From positions 2,542,001 through 2,606,000 of the forward strand of contig NZ_CP099490.1 of the NCBI RefSeq assembly GCF_023923205.1: a stretch of 64,000 nt of DNA. The letters run 5' to 3'. How positions within the stretch are numbered: the stretch's first letter is position 1; every line of letters starts with the position of its first letter. Position numbers and translations under genes: made by a program. Positions 26,969 through 37,000 of the stretch are shown in pieces. The notes beneath the pieces are model-generated. The model was not told the DNA's origin. It saw only the letters and a program-made list of their open reading frames with translations, and made no database searches. The stretch comes from Ornithinimicrobium cryptoxanthini. Its GTDB lineage: Bacteria > Actinomycetota > Actinomycetes > Actinomycetales > Dermatophilaceae.

Positions 26969-27229
26969 TCAGACGGAGGCGGCCTTCTTGGCCATCGCCG
27001 ACTTCTTGTTGGCGGCCTGGTTCTTGTGCATGACGCCCTTGCTCACGGCCTTGTCCAGCTTGCGGGACGCGGCGCGGAGCGCGGTCTCGGTAGCCTCGAC
27101 GTCGCCGGAGGCAGCGGCCTGGCGGAACTTGCGCATGAACGTGCGCACCTCGGCCTTGTGAGCGCGGTTGCGCTCGGTGGCCTTCGCGTTGGTCTTGATG
27201 CGCTTGATCTGGGACTTGATGTTTGCCAC
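26969..27229 (-). CDS. rpsT: 30S ribosomal protein S20
   Basis: An 86-residue, strongly basic primary 16S rRNA-binding protein. It begins '[20 protein letters not shown]' and carries the S20 core '[19 protein letters not shown]' and '[20 protein letters not shown]'. Length is exactly typical. GTG at 27229 is used, with AGGAAG about eight bases upstream; the longer open frame to 27361 is not real coding sequence. A hairpin follows the gene. It is monocistronic here. Confidence 0.97.
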   Translation of the reverse strand: MANIKSQIKRIKTNAKATERNRAHKAEVRTFMRKFRQAAASGDVEATETALRAASRKLDKAVSKGVMHKNQAANKKSAMAKKAASV

Positions 27230-27411
27230 GAAAAGTCTTCCTGCTTGGTCGGATGTGTGTCGTTGAGGGCGACACACGTGACTCGGGACCGGGCGTGGGG
27301 CACCCTTGCTTGAGTCACGTGAGGGTCGTGCTGCATGCGCGCACGACCTGAAAGCGCGCACGCAAGGATCAAATCTACCAGCCTGGAGGCACGGCGCCCA
27401 AACGGCCTTCT

Positions 27412-27894
27412 TCAGTCGAGCTCGGACCGGGCGCGGGACTCGACCGTGATGGTGACACTGCCCCCGAGGGACCTGAGTATGCCGCTCACGACCGGGATCT
27501 GAGCCTCACCCTGGAGCCGGACCACGGCGGTGCGGGCGTCGGGGGTGCCGGTGCCCGGGGCCACCTGCCAGCCGAGGAGCCGGTCGGGCACGGGCTGCCG
27601 CGCCAGGTGGGCGGCAGCCGCGTCCGTCACGCCGGCCGTGGTGAGGGGGACGCCCTCGCCGAGACCCGCGTCATAGATGGAACCCTCATCGACGGCGTCC
27701 GCGGCGGCCAGCGCTGCCGCGTCGGCAGCATCGAGCAGGTGGATGCGACTGAGCTGGACCGACGTGACACCGACCACGCCCAGCACGAGCAGGAGAGTGA
27801 TCGACACCATGCCGATGAGCAGGATGCTGATCTGACCGCTCTCGGGGTCTGCCCGCTCGAACCCCACCGGTGACTCAGGACTCACGGAACTCAT
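27412..27894 (-). CDS. TadG/TadE-like Flp pilus assembly protein
   Basis: A protein of about 160 residues, last in the leftward tad operon. '[21 protein letters not shown]' is the pseudopilin-like N-terminal helix of TadE/TadG proteins (Gly-Gln before the hydrophobic stretch), and '[20 protein letters not shown]' continues it. The exported C-terminal part is small. Its start overlaps the previous gene by about 20 bases; ATG 27894 or GTG 27885 are both possible, and neither has a clear ribosome-binding site. It probably forms part of the pilus machinery or a minor pilin. Confidence 0.78.
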   Translation of the reverse strand: MSSVSPESPVGFERADPESGQISILLIGMVSITLLLVLGVVGVTSVQLSRIHLLDAADAAALAAADAVDEGSIYDAGLGEGVPLTTAGVTDAAAAHLARQPVPDRLLGWQVAPGTGTPDARTAVVRLQGEAQIPVVSGILRSLGGSVTITVESRARSELD

Positions 27895-28330
27895 CCACCG
27901 GTGCGACATGGCTGGACGACAACGGGATCGAGGTGGGCAGCGCGCCACGCAGGAAGTCAGGGATGAGCGGCAGCTCCACGGTGACGACGGCATCGACGCG
28001 CACCACGCCGCCCGGCGTCAGGCACGGGCTGGCCTCGCACACCACAGTGATGCTCCCCTCTTGTGGGGTGAATCCGTGCGCATCCATCACCATCGAGGCG
28101 GCGCTCGACGCCGCCGCGTGGCCCGACGGGTCGTCCGCACTGGCCACGAAGGTCCGGCCGCCTTCGCGTGCGGCCGCGGACACGGCATACGCCCCAGCCT
28201 GGAGCCGTCCCAGGGTGCCGACCAGATAGAACAGCGGCAGCATCACCAGCACCAGGAGGAAGGCGGTCTCGACGAGCATCGACCCTCTTTCGTGGTCGTC
28301 GGCACGCAGCGCTGCGCCGAGCCTGCTCAC
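27875..28330 (-). CDS. TadE-like minor pilin
   Basis: A 151-residue protein with the TadE signature: a short charged leader 'DDHERGSMLVETAFLLVLVM' (Gly followed by Ser-Met-x-x-Glu and a hydrophobic helix), then 'GAYAVSAAAREGGRTFVA'. Two cysteines ('VVCEASPCL') lie in the exported part and may form a disulfide. It overlaps the preceding TadE gene by four bases and the next gene by about 20, giving tight translational coupling. Confidence 0.82.
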   Translation of the reverse strand: MSRLGAALRADDHERGSMLVETAFLLVLVMLPLFYLVGTLGRLQAGAYAVSAAAREGGRTFVASADDPSGHAAASSAASMVMDAHGFTPQEGSITVVCEASPCLTPGGVVRVDAVVTVELPLIPDFLRGALPTSIPLSSSHVAPVDEFRES

Positions 28331-28770
28331 TGCTCCTCCGCGTAGGCCTGGCCGGTCACGGTCATCGTGCCGGGTAGTCCGAGCGGGCCGAGGACCGGCA
28401 ACGGCAGGTCTGCCGAGACCTGGACCACGCCGACCCCACCCACGGTCGCCGCGCGCCCCGTGACACTGGTGCCGTAGCGCCCCGGCAGCGTCGTGGCGAG
28501 CAGCTCCGTAGCGCGAGCCACCCCGTCGGCAGGGGTGTTGTCGGCCCGAGCGCCGATTCGGGCGCCTTCAATGACGTGAGCGGTGGCCGTGTTGCGCACA
28601 TGCAGGGCATATCCGACCTGCACCGCCGCCAGGAACAGCAACACCACGAGAGTGGAGACCAGGGCGAACTCCACCGTCGCGGCGCCCCGGTCCCGGACCT
28701 GGTGGCCGCCGGCCCGGCAGGGAGCCCCGCCCCTGTGCCAGCGGGCTGCATCAGCGGTGTCGCAGGTCAC
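28327..28770 (-). CDS. TadE family pilus protein
   Basis: A protein of about 147 residues with the TadE core 'DRGAATVEFALVSTLVVLLF' followed by 'AVQVGYALHVRNTATAHVIE' and 'EGARIGARAD'. GTG 28770 overlaps the previous stop (GTGA), which fixes the start despite a longer open frame. Proteins of this type are processed by a TadV-like peptidase at the Gly before the helix and act in Flp pilus biogenesis. Confidence 0.82.
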   Translation of the reverse strand: MTCDTADAARWHRGGAPCRAGGHQVRDRGAATVEFALVSTLVVLLFLAAVQVGYALHVRNTATAHVIEGARIGARADNTPADGVARATELLATTLPGRYGTSVTGRAATVGGVGVVQVSADLPLPVLGPLGLPGTMTVTGQAYAEEQ

Positions 28771-28991
28771 GGCCCACTGACGCCGGACACCGCGCTGACG
28801 AACAGGTCGGACAGCAGCGGCTCCGCCACCAGCCACAGCGCCGCCACGAGGCCGGCCGTCATGATCGTGATCAGCACCCATCCGGGCACGTCGCCGCGCT
28901 CTGGCTGTCGTGCCCAGGCGTCGAGGCGCTCCGAGTAGCCCGTCAGTGCCGCGGTCAGACGAGTCCGGCTGCGCATCAGGTGTTGCATCAT
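28767..28991 (-). CDS. Small membrane protein, candidate Flp pilin
   Basis: A 74-residue protein with one hydrophobic segment ('GWVLITIMTAGLVAALWLVA') preceded by 'PERGDVPG' and followed by a short tail ending 'VSAVSGVSGP'. Its size, single helix and place directly after tadC match the major pilin position of actinobacterial tad loci. It lacks the textbook Flp 'G..xxxxEY' cleavage motif, so the pilin call is an inference. Start ATG 28991, or ATG 28988. Confidence 0.65.
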   Translation of the reverse strand: MMQHLMRSRTRLTAALTGYSERLDAWARQPERGDVPGWVLITIMTAGLVAALWLVAEPLLSDLFVSAVSGVSGP

Positions 28992-29059
28992 GTTCTCCCT
29001 TGTCGGTTGTCGTGCTCGGTTTGGTGGTCGGGTGGACGCAGTGCGTTCATGGCTGGGCT

Positions 29060-29989
29060 TCAGACGGTGAGGCGCAAGAGTGAGGCACCGGGAAATACGG
29101 CGAACAGAACCGTCACGGGCAGCACCAGGAAGACGACGGGGATCATCATCAGGATCTCGCGGCGACCGCCCTCCTCGATGAGCTCCTGGCGGGCAGCCTC
29201 CCTGGCGTCCTGGGCCTGAGCCCGCAGCACCTCTCCGAGCGGTGTGCCGCGCTCGATAGCGACGACGAGTCCGTCTACGAAACGCACGATCGGCGAGAGC
29301 CCTGTGCGGGTGCCCATGTTGCCCAGCGCCTCGGCCATCGTGGCTCCGGTCCTGGCCTGGGCCAGGCAGAGCTCAAGCTCGCCAGCCAGCTCGCCGTGGG
29401 AGAGCCGGGCGACGCGGTCGAGCGCCTGGGTCGTGCCCTCGCCCGCCGTGACCGACAGCGCCAGCAGCTCCGCGAGCGCCGGGAACTCCGCCATGATCCG
29501 GCGCTCGCGCTGGCTCGCGGCTCGGCTGAGCAGCTGGTCCCGGAGCAACATCCCGCCCAGCGCGGCCGACAGCGCGACGATCGCGAGGGCCGGCAGTCCC
29601 ACGCCACGGGTCCACACCGCCAGTGACCCGAGGAGCACCGTCACCACCACGGCCGCAGCACCCCACAGGACCTGCTGGATCCGGAAACCCTCGACGTCAG
29701 GAGGCAGACCAGCGCGCTGCAACCGCGCGGCCACCGACTCACTGCCGCCCAGCAGGCGGTCGACGAGTTGTCCGGCCCGCCGCATCCCGCGCTGCACGGT
29801 CTCGGTGAGATCACCAGACCCGGAGCCGACGGCGCGTCTGTGGGCATCGCTCGGCACGCGGTCGAGATAGGGCTCCACCCGTGCGATCAGGTCGCTTCGA
29901 CCGGGGCGCGGCAGCCTCACGGCCACCAAGGACAGGCCGATCGACAAGCTGCCCGCGAGCAGTCCGCCGAGCAGGGCCGCCCCGCTCAT
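29060..29989 (-). CDS. tadC: TadC, type II secretion F-domain protein
   Basis: A protein of about 309 residues, inner-membrane platform component of the Flp pilus machine, paired with TadB. The GspF domain includes 'RRIMAEFPALAELLALSVTA', 'SHGELAGELELCLAQARTGA' and 'GTPLGEVLRAQAQDAREAAR'. Hydrophobic segments lie at the N terminus, the middle and the C terminus ('EILMMIPVVFLVLPVTVLF'). ATG 29989 overlaps the tadB stop (ATGA). Confidence 0.9.
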   Translation of the reverse strand: MSGAALLGGLLAGSLSIGLSLVAVRLPRPGRSDLIARVEPYLDRVPSDAHRRAVGSGSGDLTETVQRGMRRAGQLVDRLLGGSESVAARLQRAGLPPDVEGFRIQQVLWGAAAVVVTVLLGSLAVWTRGVGLPALAIVALSAALGGMLLRDQLLSRAASQRERRIMAEFPALAELLALSVTAGEGTTQALDRVARLSHGELAGELELCLAQARTGATMAEALGNMGTRTGLSPIVRFVDGLVVAIERGTPLGEVLRAQAQDAREAARQELIEEGGRREILMMIPVVFLVLPVTVLFAVFPGASLLRLTV

Positions 29990-30852
29990 CGCAGCACCCG
30001 GTGCTCGACGGGAAGCCGCCCGATCCGGACCATCGCCTGATAGGCCACGATCGACAGCACGCCGCCGATGATCAGGATGACCACACCGGTCGGCTCGCGG
30101 TAGGCCTGCAGAGCCGTGCCCCGGGTGGCCATCAGCAGCAGCACGATCCACGGCGCGCACATCGCCAGACGCGCGGCGTTGACTGTCCAGGACTGGCGTG
30201 CCTCCAGCTCCGCCCGGGAGCGCGCGTCCTCGCGCAGGAAGGTGGACAGCGTGCGCAGCACCTTGCCGAGGTCGCTGCCACCGACCTCACGGGCCAGGCG
30301 CAGAGCCTCCACCAACCGGTCGGCCACGGGATCTGCCATCCGCTCCTTCAACTGGTCGAGCGAGTCTGTGAACCTGCCACTGGCGCGGTAGTCGTGGCCG
30401 AAGGCGAGGAAGGCCTCGCGCAGCTCCTCCGGACCGCGGTCGCCGAGCTGGATGAGGGCCTCGGGCAGCGACAGTCCGGCGCGCACCCCGGACGAGATGT
30501 GGTCGACGGCATCCGGCCAGACCTCGCGAAGGCGGGAGCGGCGGCTCCTCGCCCGTGCCCTGACGACGGCCAGCGGCGCCCAGCCTGCCATCCCGGCAAA
30601 GGCGATGCTCACAGCCGGGACCCGCGTGACGGCGAGCCCGAGCACCGCCACGATGACGACCGCGATCGCGCAGACGGCCAGGAGCCCGGACCAGCGCAGC
30701 GAGCGCAGGCCCGCCAGTCGGATGTCGTCGTCGAGCTGCGCCAGGAGCGCGTGGTGTCGCGCCTTCCGCACGGGATCTGCGGCGGGCCAGAACGACCACC
30801 AGATGCACGCCAGACCCAGGCCAAGGACCAGGCCGAGAAACGACCCCGTCAT
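29986..30852 (-). CDS. tadB: TadB, type II secretion F-domain protein
   Basis: A 288-residue integral membrane protein. N-terminal helices ('FLGLVLGLGLACIWW', 'GLLAVCAIAVVIVAVLGL') precede the GspF domain 'VWPDAVDHISSGVRAGLSLP', 'FGHDYRASGRFTDSLDQLK' and 'VGGSDLGKVLRTLSTFLRED'. C-terminal helices follow. It overlaps tadA by four bases (ATGA) and tadC by four. Probably acts with TadC as the platform driven by the TadA ATPase. Confidence 0.9.
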   Translation of the reverse strand: MTGSFLGLVLGLGLACIWWSFWPAADPVRKARHHALLAQLDDDIRLAGLRSLRWSGLLAVCAIAVVIVAVLGLAVTRVPAVSIAFAGMAGWAPLAVVRARARSRRSRLREVWPDAVDHISSGVRAGLSLPEALIQLGDRGPEELREAFLAFGHDYRASGRFTDSLDQLKERMADPVADRLVEALRLAREVGGSDLGKVLRTLSTFLREDARSRAELEARQSWTVNAARLAMCAPWIVLLLMATRGTALQAYREPTGVVILIIGGVLSIVAYQAMVRIGRLPVEHRVLR

Positions 30853-31826
30853 CTGGTGCTCCCCGAGCCGAGAAGCTGTGCCAGATCGTGTCCGGCACGA
30901 GCAAACCGGTCCGCGTGCGGTGGGAAGCCTTCGCCACGCACCAGCTGGTCGTCACGCGTCAGGAAGATATCCGCGATCTCAACCACCTCGGCCTCGACCC
31001 GGCCCGGCAGAGCCACGATTTCCTGGACCCGCCGCCGTCCGTCCGCGTGGAGGGCCAGGTGGACGACGAGGTCGATCGAGCTCGCGACCGTGGGGACAAC
31101 GAATCCGCTGGCCACGTTGGTGCCAGCCAGCAGGGGAAGGGTGCACATCTTGGTGACCGCCTCGCGGGCGCTGTTGGCGTGAACGGTGCACATGCCAGGA
31201 AGTCCGCTGTTCAGTGCGATGAGCAGATCCAGACTCTCCTCCTGGCGGACCTCGCCGACCAGGATGCGGGAGGGGCGCATGCGCAGCGCCTCCTTGACAA
31301 GTCGTCGCAGTGGGACCTCTCCGGTGCCCTCGAGGCTGGCCTGCCGGCACTGCATCGCGGCCACGTCACGCAGCGGCACCTTGAGCTCGAAGACCTCCTC
31401 GCACGTCACCACCCGCTCGGTCGGTGGGATCGCCGCGGCCAGGCAGTTCAGGAGGGTGGTTTTGCCCGCCTGAGTCCCTCCCGCGACCAGGATGTTGAGA
31501 CCGCTCTCGACCGCGGCGGTCAGGAACGCAGCAGCTGACGCCGGGAGTGTCCCCAAGCGCACGAGGTCGCCCAGCTCATCCGCAGCGACCACGAACTTGC
31601 GGATGTTGACCGCCCAGTGACGCCGGGTGATGTCTGGGATGACGACGTGCAAGCGCGACCCGTCCGGCAGTGCCGCGTCCACAAAAGGGCTGCTTAAGTC
31701 CACCCTGCGGCCACTGGAACGCAGCATGCGCTCGACCAGGTCGCGCACCTGCTGCTCGGTCAGGATCGTCGGGGTCAGCTCGGGGCGACCGTGCCGTGCG
31801 ACAAAGACTTTGCCGGGGAGTATCAT
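30849..31826 (-). CDS. tadA: TadA/CpaF secretion ATPase, N-terminally truncated
   Basis: A 325-residue remainder of the Flp pilus motor ATPase. The ATPase core is intact: Walker A 'AGGTQAGKTTLLN', the Asp/Glu box 'VVTCEEVFELKV', Walker B 'RILVGEVRQEESLDLLIAL' and the His box 'GMCTVHANSARE'. It begins at 'GKVFVARHGRPELTP', which in full-length homologues lies roughly 100 or more residues in; the N-terminal domain is missing. The break coincides with an inverted repeat and a serine integrase gene. GGGAGAG precedes the ATG, so a shortened protein could still be made, but function is doubtful. Confidence 0.85.
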   Translation of the reverse strand: MILPGKVFVARHGRPELTPTILTEQQVRDLVERMLRSSGRRVDLSSPFVDAALPDGSRLHVVIPDITRRHWAVNIRKFVVAADELGDLVRLGTLPASAAAFLTAAVESGLNILVAGGTQAGKTTLLNCLAAAIPPTERVVTCEEVFELKVPLRDVAAMQCRQASLEGTGEVPLRRLVKEALRMRPSRILVGEVRQEESLDLLIALNSGLPGMCTVHANSAREAVTKMCTLPLLAGTNVASGFVVPTVASSIDLVVHLALHADGRRRVQEIVALPGRVEAEVVEIADIFLTRDDQLVRGEGFPPHADRFARAGHDLAQLLGSGSTR

Positions 31827-31839
31827 TCGCTAGATACTC
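31818..31839. other. Inverted repeat at integration junction (putative attL)
   Basis: Seven-base perfect arms GAGTATC (31818-31824) and GATACTC (31833-31839) flank an 8-base centre, exactly between truncated tadA and the integrase gene. Large serine integrases use short, imperfectly palindromic sites beside their gene, so this is a reasonable candidate for attL. It also overlaps the region upstream of both genes and could act as an operator. Confidence 0.5.
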
Positions 31840-31858
31840 TCCCGAAGGAGCACCTGCC

Positions 31859-33265
31859 ATGACCGTGCCTGCCGGCATCTACCTCCGGATCTCCCGCGAC
31901 TCCGAAGGGCTCGGGCTCGGCGTGAAGCGACAACGGGTCGACTGCGAGAAGCTCGTCGCACGCATGGGGTGGGACCTCGCGCAGGTCTATGAGGACAACG
32001 ACGTCAGTGCCACCAGGAGCAAGGTCCGGCCGGCCTACACGCGGATGATGCAGGACGTGGAGCGGGGAGTGATCAAGGCGGTTGCGGTGTGGGACGTGGA
32101 CCGCCTCACCCGCACCCCACGTGAGCTCGAGGACGTCATCGACCACGCCGACCGCCTCGGGCTCAAGCTCGCATCAGTCGGTGGGGACATCGACCTGGCC
32201 ACCGAGCAGGGACGAATGATGGCCCGGATGAAGGGCACCGTGGCCCGGTATGAGGTCGAGCAGCAACGTCGGCGGCTGAAGGCGAAGCACCAAGAACTCG
32301 CCGCCAACGGCGCTCACATCGGCAAACGCCCGTTCGGGTGGGACTTCCGAGCTGATAGGACACTCACGATCAACCACGAGGAAGCAGCCGTGGTCCGAGA
32401 ATGCGTCGACCGCGTCCTCTCAGGCCAGGCCCTGTGGAAGATCAGCAACGACCTGAACAGCCGCGGCATCACCACCAGCAGCGGGCGTCAGTGGCAGACC
32501 ATCGTCCTACGGCAGATGCTGCTGCGCTGGCGCAACTGCGGCGTCCGCACCCACCTGGGCAAGGAGGTCGGGCCCGGGCAGTGGGACCCGATCATCGACA
32601 TGCCCACCCACGAGCGAGTCGTCGCCCTCCTGACCGACCCGGCACGCCGGACCAGCAATCGGGGCACCGAAGCCAAGTACCTCCTGACCTCCCTCGCCCA
32701 CTGCGGAGCATGCGGTAGATCGATGGTCGGCACCAACGAGTACAGCTACGTCCTGAGGAACGGTCGCACCCGGACTTACGCCCACTCCTACACCTGCCCA
32801 CACGCCGGGTGCATGAAGGTCCGGCGCCGCATGGCCGACGTCGACGACCTCGTCACCCGCGTCGTCCTCGGCGTGCTTGAGCGAGACGGCGTCCAGCTCC
32901 TCGGCGGCGACCCCGCCGCGGCCACCCATGCCTCAGACCGCATCGCAGCCCTGGAAGCCAAGCTTGCCCTCGCCGCTGACCAGTTCGCCGACGACACCAT
33001 CACCAGCGACCAGCTGCGCCGCGTCTCCGAACGCCTCAAGCCCCAACTCGCTCAGGAGCGCGCACGCCTGGCGGCCGCCCAGCCGAGCCCCGAGCTCGCG
33101 GGCTTCGCTGGCACCGGCGTCGCTGACGCCTGGGAGACCGCCGACGTGGAGACCCGCAAGCGCATCATCCGATTCCTGGCCATGCGCATCACCATCAACC
33201 CCATCGGCTCCGGCAACGGGAGCACCTTCGACCCCACCTCCGTGGCAATCGAGTGGCCCCCGTAG
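31859..33265 (+). CDS. Large serine recombinase/integrase
   Basis: A 468-residue site-specific recombinase. The N-terminal resolvase domain has 'GIYLRISRDSEGLGLGVKRQ' with the catalytic Ser near residue 12, and the Arg pair region 'AVAVWDVDRLTRTPRELEDV'. A recombinase domain follows ('GKRPFGWDF', 'ISNDLNSRGITTSSGRQW'), then a zinc ribbon ('LAHCGACGRSMVG', 'YTCPHAGCMKV') and a C-terminal coiled region. This is the usual architecture of phage and element integrases. GAAGGAG lies about eight bases before ATG 31859. Adjacent truncated tadA marks its probable target. Confidence 0.95.
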   Translation: MTVPAGIYLRISRDSEGLGLGVKRQRVDCEKLVARMGWDLAQVYEDNDVSATRSKVRPAYTRMMQDVERGVIKAVAVWDVDRLTRTPRELEDVIDHADRLGLKLASVGGDIDLATEQGRMMARMKGTVARYEVEQQRRRLKAKHQELAANGAHIGKRPFGWDFRADRTLTINHEEAAVVRECVDRVLSGQALWKISNDLNSRGITTSSGRQWQTIVLRQMLLRWRNCGVRTHLGKEVGPGQWDPIIDMPTHERVVALLTDPARRTSNRGTEAKYLLTSLAHCGACGRSMVGTNEYSYVLRNGRTRTYAHSYTCPHAGCMKVRRRMADVDDLVTRVVLGVLERDGVQLLGGDPAAATHASDRIAALEAKLALAADQFADDTITSDQLRRVSERLKPQLAQERARLAAAQPSPELAGFAGTGVADAWETADVETRKRIIRFLAMRITINPIGSGNGSTFDPTSVAIEWPP

Positions 33266-33514
33266 TCGGTGAAGCTTAGACGGCCGGGTACCACCGTGGG
33301 ACGATCCTCATCGTTGCGGCTTCGCGGCTTCACAGGTCGGTGATCCGGCCACTCGTGGGCGCGAAGGTACTTCCCTGTGGATGTCGGTTGGACTGCCGAG
33401 CTGTGCGCACATGAGGTGCCCCCGAACGGAGTGTCTGTGTCTACTCTGACGGCCTCGCGAACGTCGCGAAGGGTGGAGTTTGTTGCTCTTGTCCTCCCTC
33501 CGACGCGGAGGCGT

Positions 33515-33976
33515 TCAACGCTCCGAGGGTCCCTCTGCTCGATCGCCGTCCATCCGCCATCTTGCGATGACTTCGCCTTCCACGCCGCCGTCCCGCCACT
33601 CAACTTCGCTACCTTGCGTGAGGATCGCCCAGGGGGCATCGCCGAGGTTCAGGGTTACAGACCCGTGGTCGCCGATGGCGACGGAGGCACAGCTAAAGCG
33701 TTCTGCAGTGTCGAATGGCACCGTCTCCTCACTCACTATCAGGAACACCTCGTTCGGCTGGGGGCATCTGGCGTGGCCATCGTCCCCCCTGACTTTCCAG
33801 GTCGCGTGGTAGTACCCCCACGAATCTAGGCGGATCTTGGTCGAGTCCAGCACGGTACGGGTTTCGTGAGTAGCAGCAGGTGTCGGCCCGGCGAGCGTCT
33901 CAACAGCCCAAGGAATGCCCAGGATGAGCGCGAAGAAGACGACTACGGGCGCGACCGTGTGCTTAGAGTTGGCCAT
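33515..33976 (-). CDS. Hypothetical membrane-anchored protein
   Basis: About 153 residues. After 'MANSKHT' comes one hydrophobic segment ('VAPVVVFFALILGIPWAV'), then an exported or periplasmic-side domain containing two cysteines ('HARCPQPNEVFLIV', 'RFSCASVAIGDHG'). No family recognised. The frame extends to ATG 34006, but ATG 33976 places the signal anchor at the N terminus. It lies downstream of the DUF499 gene with 54 bases between and may or may not share its transcript. Codon use is less GC-skewed than the core genes. Confidence 0.6.
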   Translation of the reverse strand: MANSKHTVAPVVVFFALILGIPWAVETLAGPTPAATHETRTVLDSTKIRLDSWGYYHATWKVRGDDGHARCPQPNEVFLIVSEETVPFDTAERFSCASVAIGDHGSVTLNLGDAPWAILTQGSEVEWRDGGVEGEVIARWRMDGDRAEGPSER

Positions 33977-34030
33977 GGCTGGAAGTGTGAAGGGACCCGA
34001 GGTCATGCTTGGCCAAGTTGACTCGCATTC

Positions 34031-37000
34031 TCAGCTCTCCTCGAAGCCCGACTGGTCGAACTTAAGGGTGTGTGCGTTCTCCGAGACGGTGCGGATCTTG
34101 TCGTCTGCGAAGCCAGTGGAGTTGGTGGCTTCGATCTCGATGCGGACGGTCAACTGGGTGCCATCGGCGGCCCGCAGGTTGGCGATAACTTCGTCGGCGA
34201 TGTTCTTGAAGTCTAGCGCGATCTTGTCGGAGCTGAGGGTTTTCACTCCGTAGAAGCGGGTCTTCGGCTTGGCGAAGTCGATGTCGCCCTTTGATGTGGA
34301 CGGGTCGTGAGATGTAGTTCCGCCGTGCTGCTCGACGACGGCCGCGGACACCTCTTCGGACGGCGCCTTTCGCTCGGACTCGGCCTCACGCTGATTCGTC
34401 GCGACATCGGGGCGCACGAGCAGAAGCGCGTCGGTCGCGACCGGTGCCGGGCCCTTGTCCTCCGGGGTCCACAGACCGATGTAGCGGCCGCTGGCTTGGT
34501 CGTACTCGGTGGCGAGTGCGAACGCGTCGGTCACCCAGATCATCGGCAGGTCGACGATGCCCTCGTTGAGAACCCTCCGGTCCCGCAGCCGCGGCATGTA
34601 CGGGTACTGGCAGTACAAGCCCCATAGGGCACCGAGCGCGACGTGGCCGTCCTTCCAGATCTGCGGCACCCGGTTGATCGCCAGCCGGATGGTTGCCGCG
34701 GCCTGTCGGGTCGAGAGGTCGCCGTCATTGCCCAGACGCCTCGACACCCGCTCTGCGAGCGACTGTGACTGACCTTCGACCTTGGTCTCTCTCACCAGGA
34801 ATGGGGAGCTCGGGTCCGGCTGTGTCGGGACGAGCGCCCAGGTAAAGCTCTGCAACAGACGCGCGGTGACGGTCTGGTCGGCCTGCGCCTGACGCTGCGC
34901 GGCCTGGTTCTTCTGGTTCTGGGTAAGGTCGAGATCGGCCTCGTTGGCGAGGACGTGACTCCAGCCGAGGTAGTCGCGAGTCGCGGTGTCCAGCTCCCCG
35001 AGTCTGGCCTCATCGGCGGCGAGGTAGACGACAGTGTTGCGGTTGGTCCGGTTGGCGCCGCCGCGCTGCTCGGTGGCGTTGTGCGCGAACGCCTTGGCCT
35101 CCGACTCGGTCTTGCCTTTGTGCGCCACCTTCGGGTGCAGGATCACCAGCCGCGCCTCGTCGATGTCAGGGATGTCGGCGTTCGACTCCGGACAGACATG
35201 GACGCCGGCGAAGTCACCGCGCGTGCGGCCCTGGCTCTGGAGACGTTTGATGATCTCAGCCCACACGTCCTCCTTGTGGAGGCGCTCGGCCTGATCCTTG
35301 GCGGTCCGTGTGATGTTGGGCTGTAGGTCATACCAATACTTGCCCGAGCCGGAGTAGAAGTACGTCGCCCTGTCGCCAAGCTGCGTCAGTGCGCTGTGAA
35401 AGTTGCCCGGCACGTCGCCGGGGACCGCAGTACCCAGGAACACGCGCTGGGTCCCGATGCCCTTGTGCGTAGAACCGGGCGCGATCGTCGGGGCAGCACC
35501 GAAGAACACCGTTCGCGCGAGTCGCTTGGTCAGAGCCCGCTGACCGAACAGCGGCTTCTCCTTGTCGATCCGACCGGGCTCGGAGTTGGGGCCGTCGACA
35601 TCGGCGTCGATGATCGTCTTCCACGAATCCTGCAGGTATTGCGTCAACTCCGCATTGACATTAGCGGTGGCGAGCGGGATCGAGCCAGGCATGATCAGCG
35701 GCGAAGCGTCCTCACCGGTCCAGAGCGCGTGGATAACGGTGCTCATCAGGCGCAGTACACCGCGGGTGCGCTGGAAGCGTTCAAGCCCTGACCACTCCTC
35801 GTAGAGGGTGTCGAACATCTCCGGATGGATCGGGTAGGTCCGCTTGATGCGGTCCTCATACGCCGCATCCCTAACCTCGCGCGGGAAGTCGTCAGTGTAC
35901 TTGCGATACATCTCGACATACGCCCTGGCCGTTGCTCCGATGGACGCCAAGCCTGCGGCGTCGGGCTGTTTGAACAGACGCTGCTTGACGATGTGGTAAG
36001 CCTCGTCGGAGGACGCCGGACGCCACTGCTCGGCGACGCGGCGCACCACGTTCTGGAGCCGCTTGAGCGCCTCAAGCCCGTGAGCCCCGCCGACCTCCTC
36101 GGCGTTACCGACTGCGATCTCCGCGTCGTCGCCACTCTCGGAGGCAGGGATGGAGATCGCCAGTAGAACCCCAGGAGTGCCCTTGCAGGCTTCGGTCAAC
36201 GATTGCGCGAAGGTGAACTGGTCATCAAAGGTGCCGCCGGCCAAATCGTCGCGCCCGACGAGGGATCGCGCGTACGCGACCCACTCGTCGATCAGGATCA
36301 CGGCCGGCGCGTACTTCCTCAGGAGCTCGTGAAGCGCATCCCCAGGGTGAGTCCGGTCACCGTCGGCCTTCGCGACGATCGCGTATGCCTCGACATCGCC
36401 GAGCTGCCAGGCGAGCTCCCCCCAAATCGTGTTCACGTGAGTGCCGTCGTCCTTCACCACGCCGGAAGGGCTGAAATGGTTGCCGACAATGGCGACGCGG
36501 TTGACCTTGGCTCCCTGGTAGCCGCTAGCGAGCAGCAGCTCCTGCGTCTCCTGCGGGTAGTCGCCCACCGGCAGACCGGCAGCTACATGCCACAGCGATA
36601 GCATGGAGTGGGTCTTGCCCCCACCGAAGTTCGTCTGGAGATTGATTACCGGCGACGCGTTGTCGTCACCCGCGAGCCGACGAACCGCACGGCCGATCAG
36701 ATCGCTCAGACCCGCGGTGAGGTACGTCCGCTTGAAAAACTCGACAGGGTCGGCGTAATCAGAGTCGACTTCCCCGCCCGTAGCGACCTTGTACAGATCC
36801 GCGGCGAACTCCGAGGCATGGAAGTTGCCGGTCGCGACATCCTCGTGCGGCTGTAGCACCTCCCGCCACGGCTTGAGCCCACCCACCGCCTGCGGGTTGT
36901 CAACCGCGGCCTTGAGAACCTTCTTGTCGTCACGGTCCGCGGTGACTCGCCGCAGATTCAGGCGGATCAACTTGACCTGTTCAGCTTCCGAGGGCTTCCC

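Larger units (their letters stand above)
31815..33265 (+). mobile_element. Left end of a serine-integrase element inserted in tadA
   Basis: The junction comprises the tadA break at about 31826 and the adjoining integrase gene. Gene content to the right (defence operon, Lsr2, broken genes, sugar operon, HTH/DUF4192 pair) is accessory in character. No 5' tadA sequence or second attachment site was recognised up to 64000, so the right boundary is unknown; only the demonstrable left end is given here. Confidence 0.65.

Noticed and set aside
33052..33639. 195-codon - strand open frame after the integrase
   Set aside because: It overlaps the integrase 3' end and the hypothetical gene, with no ribosome-binding site or family resemblance.
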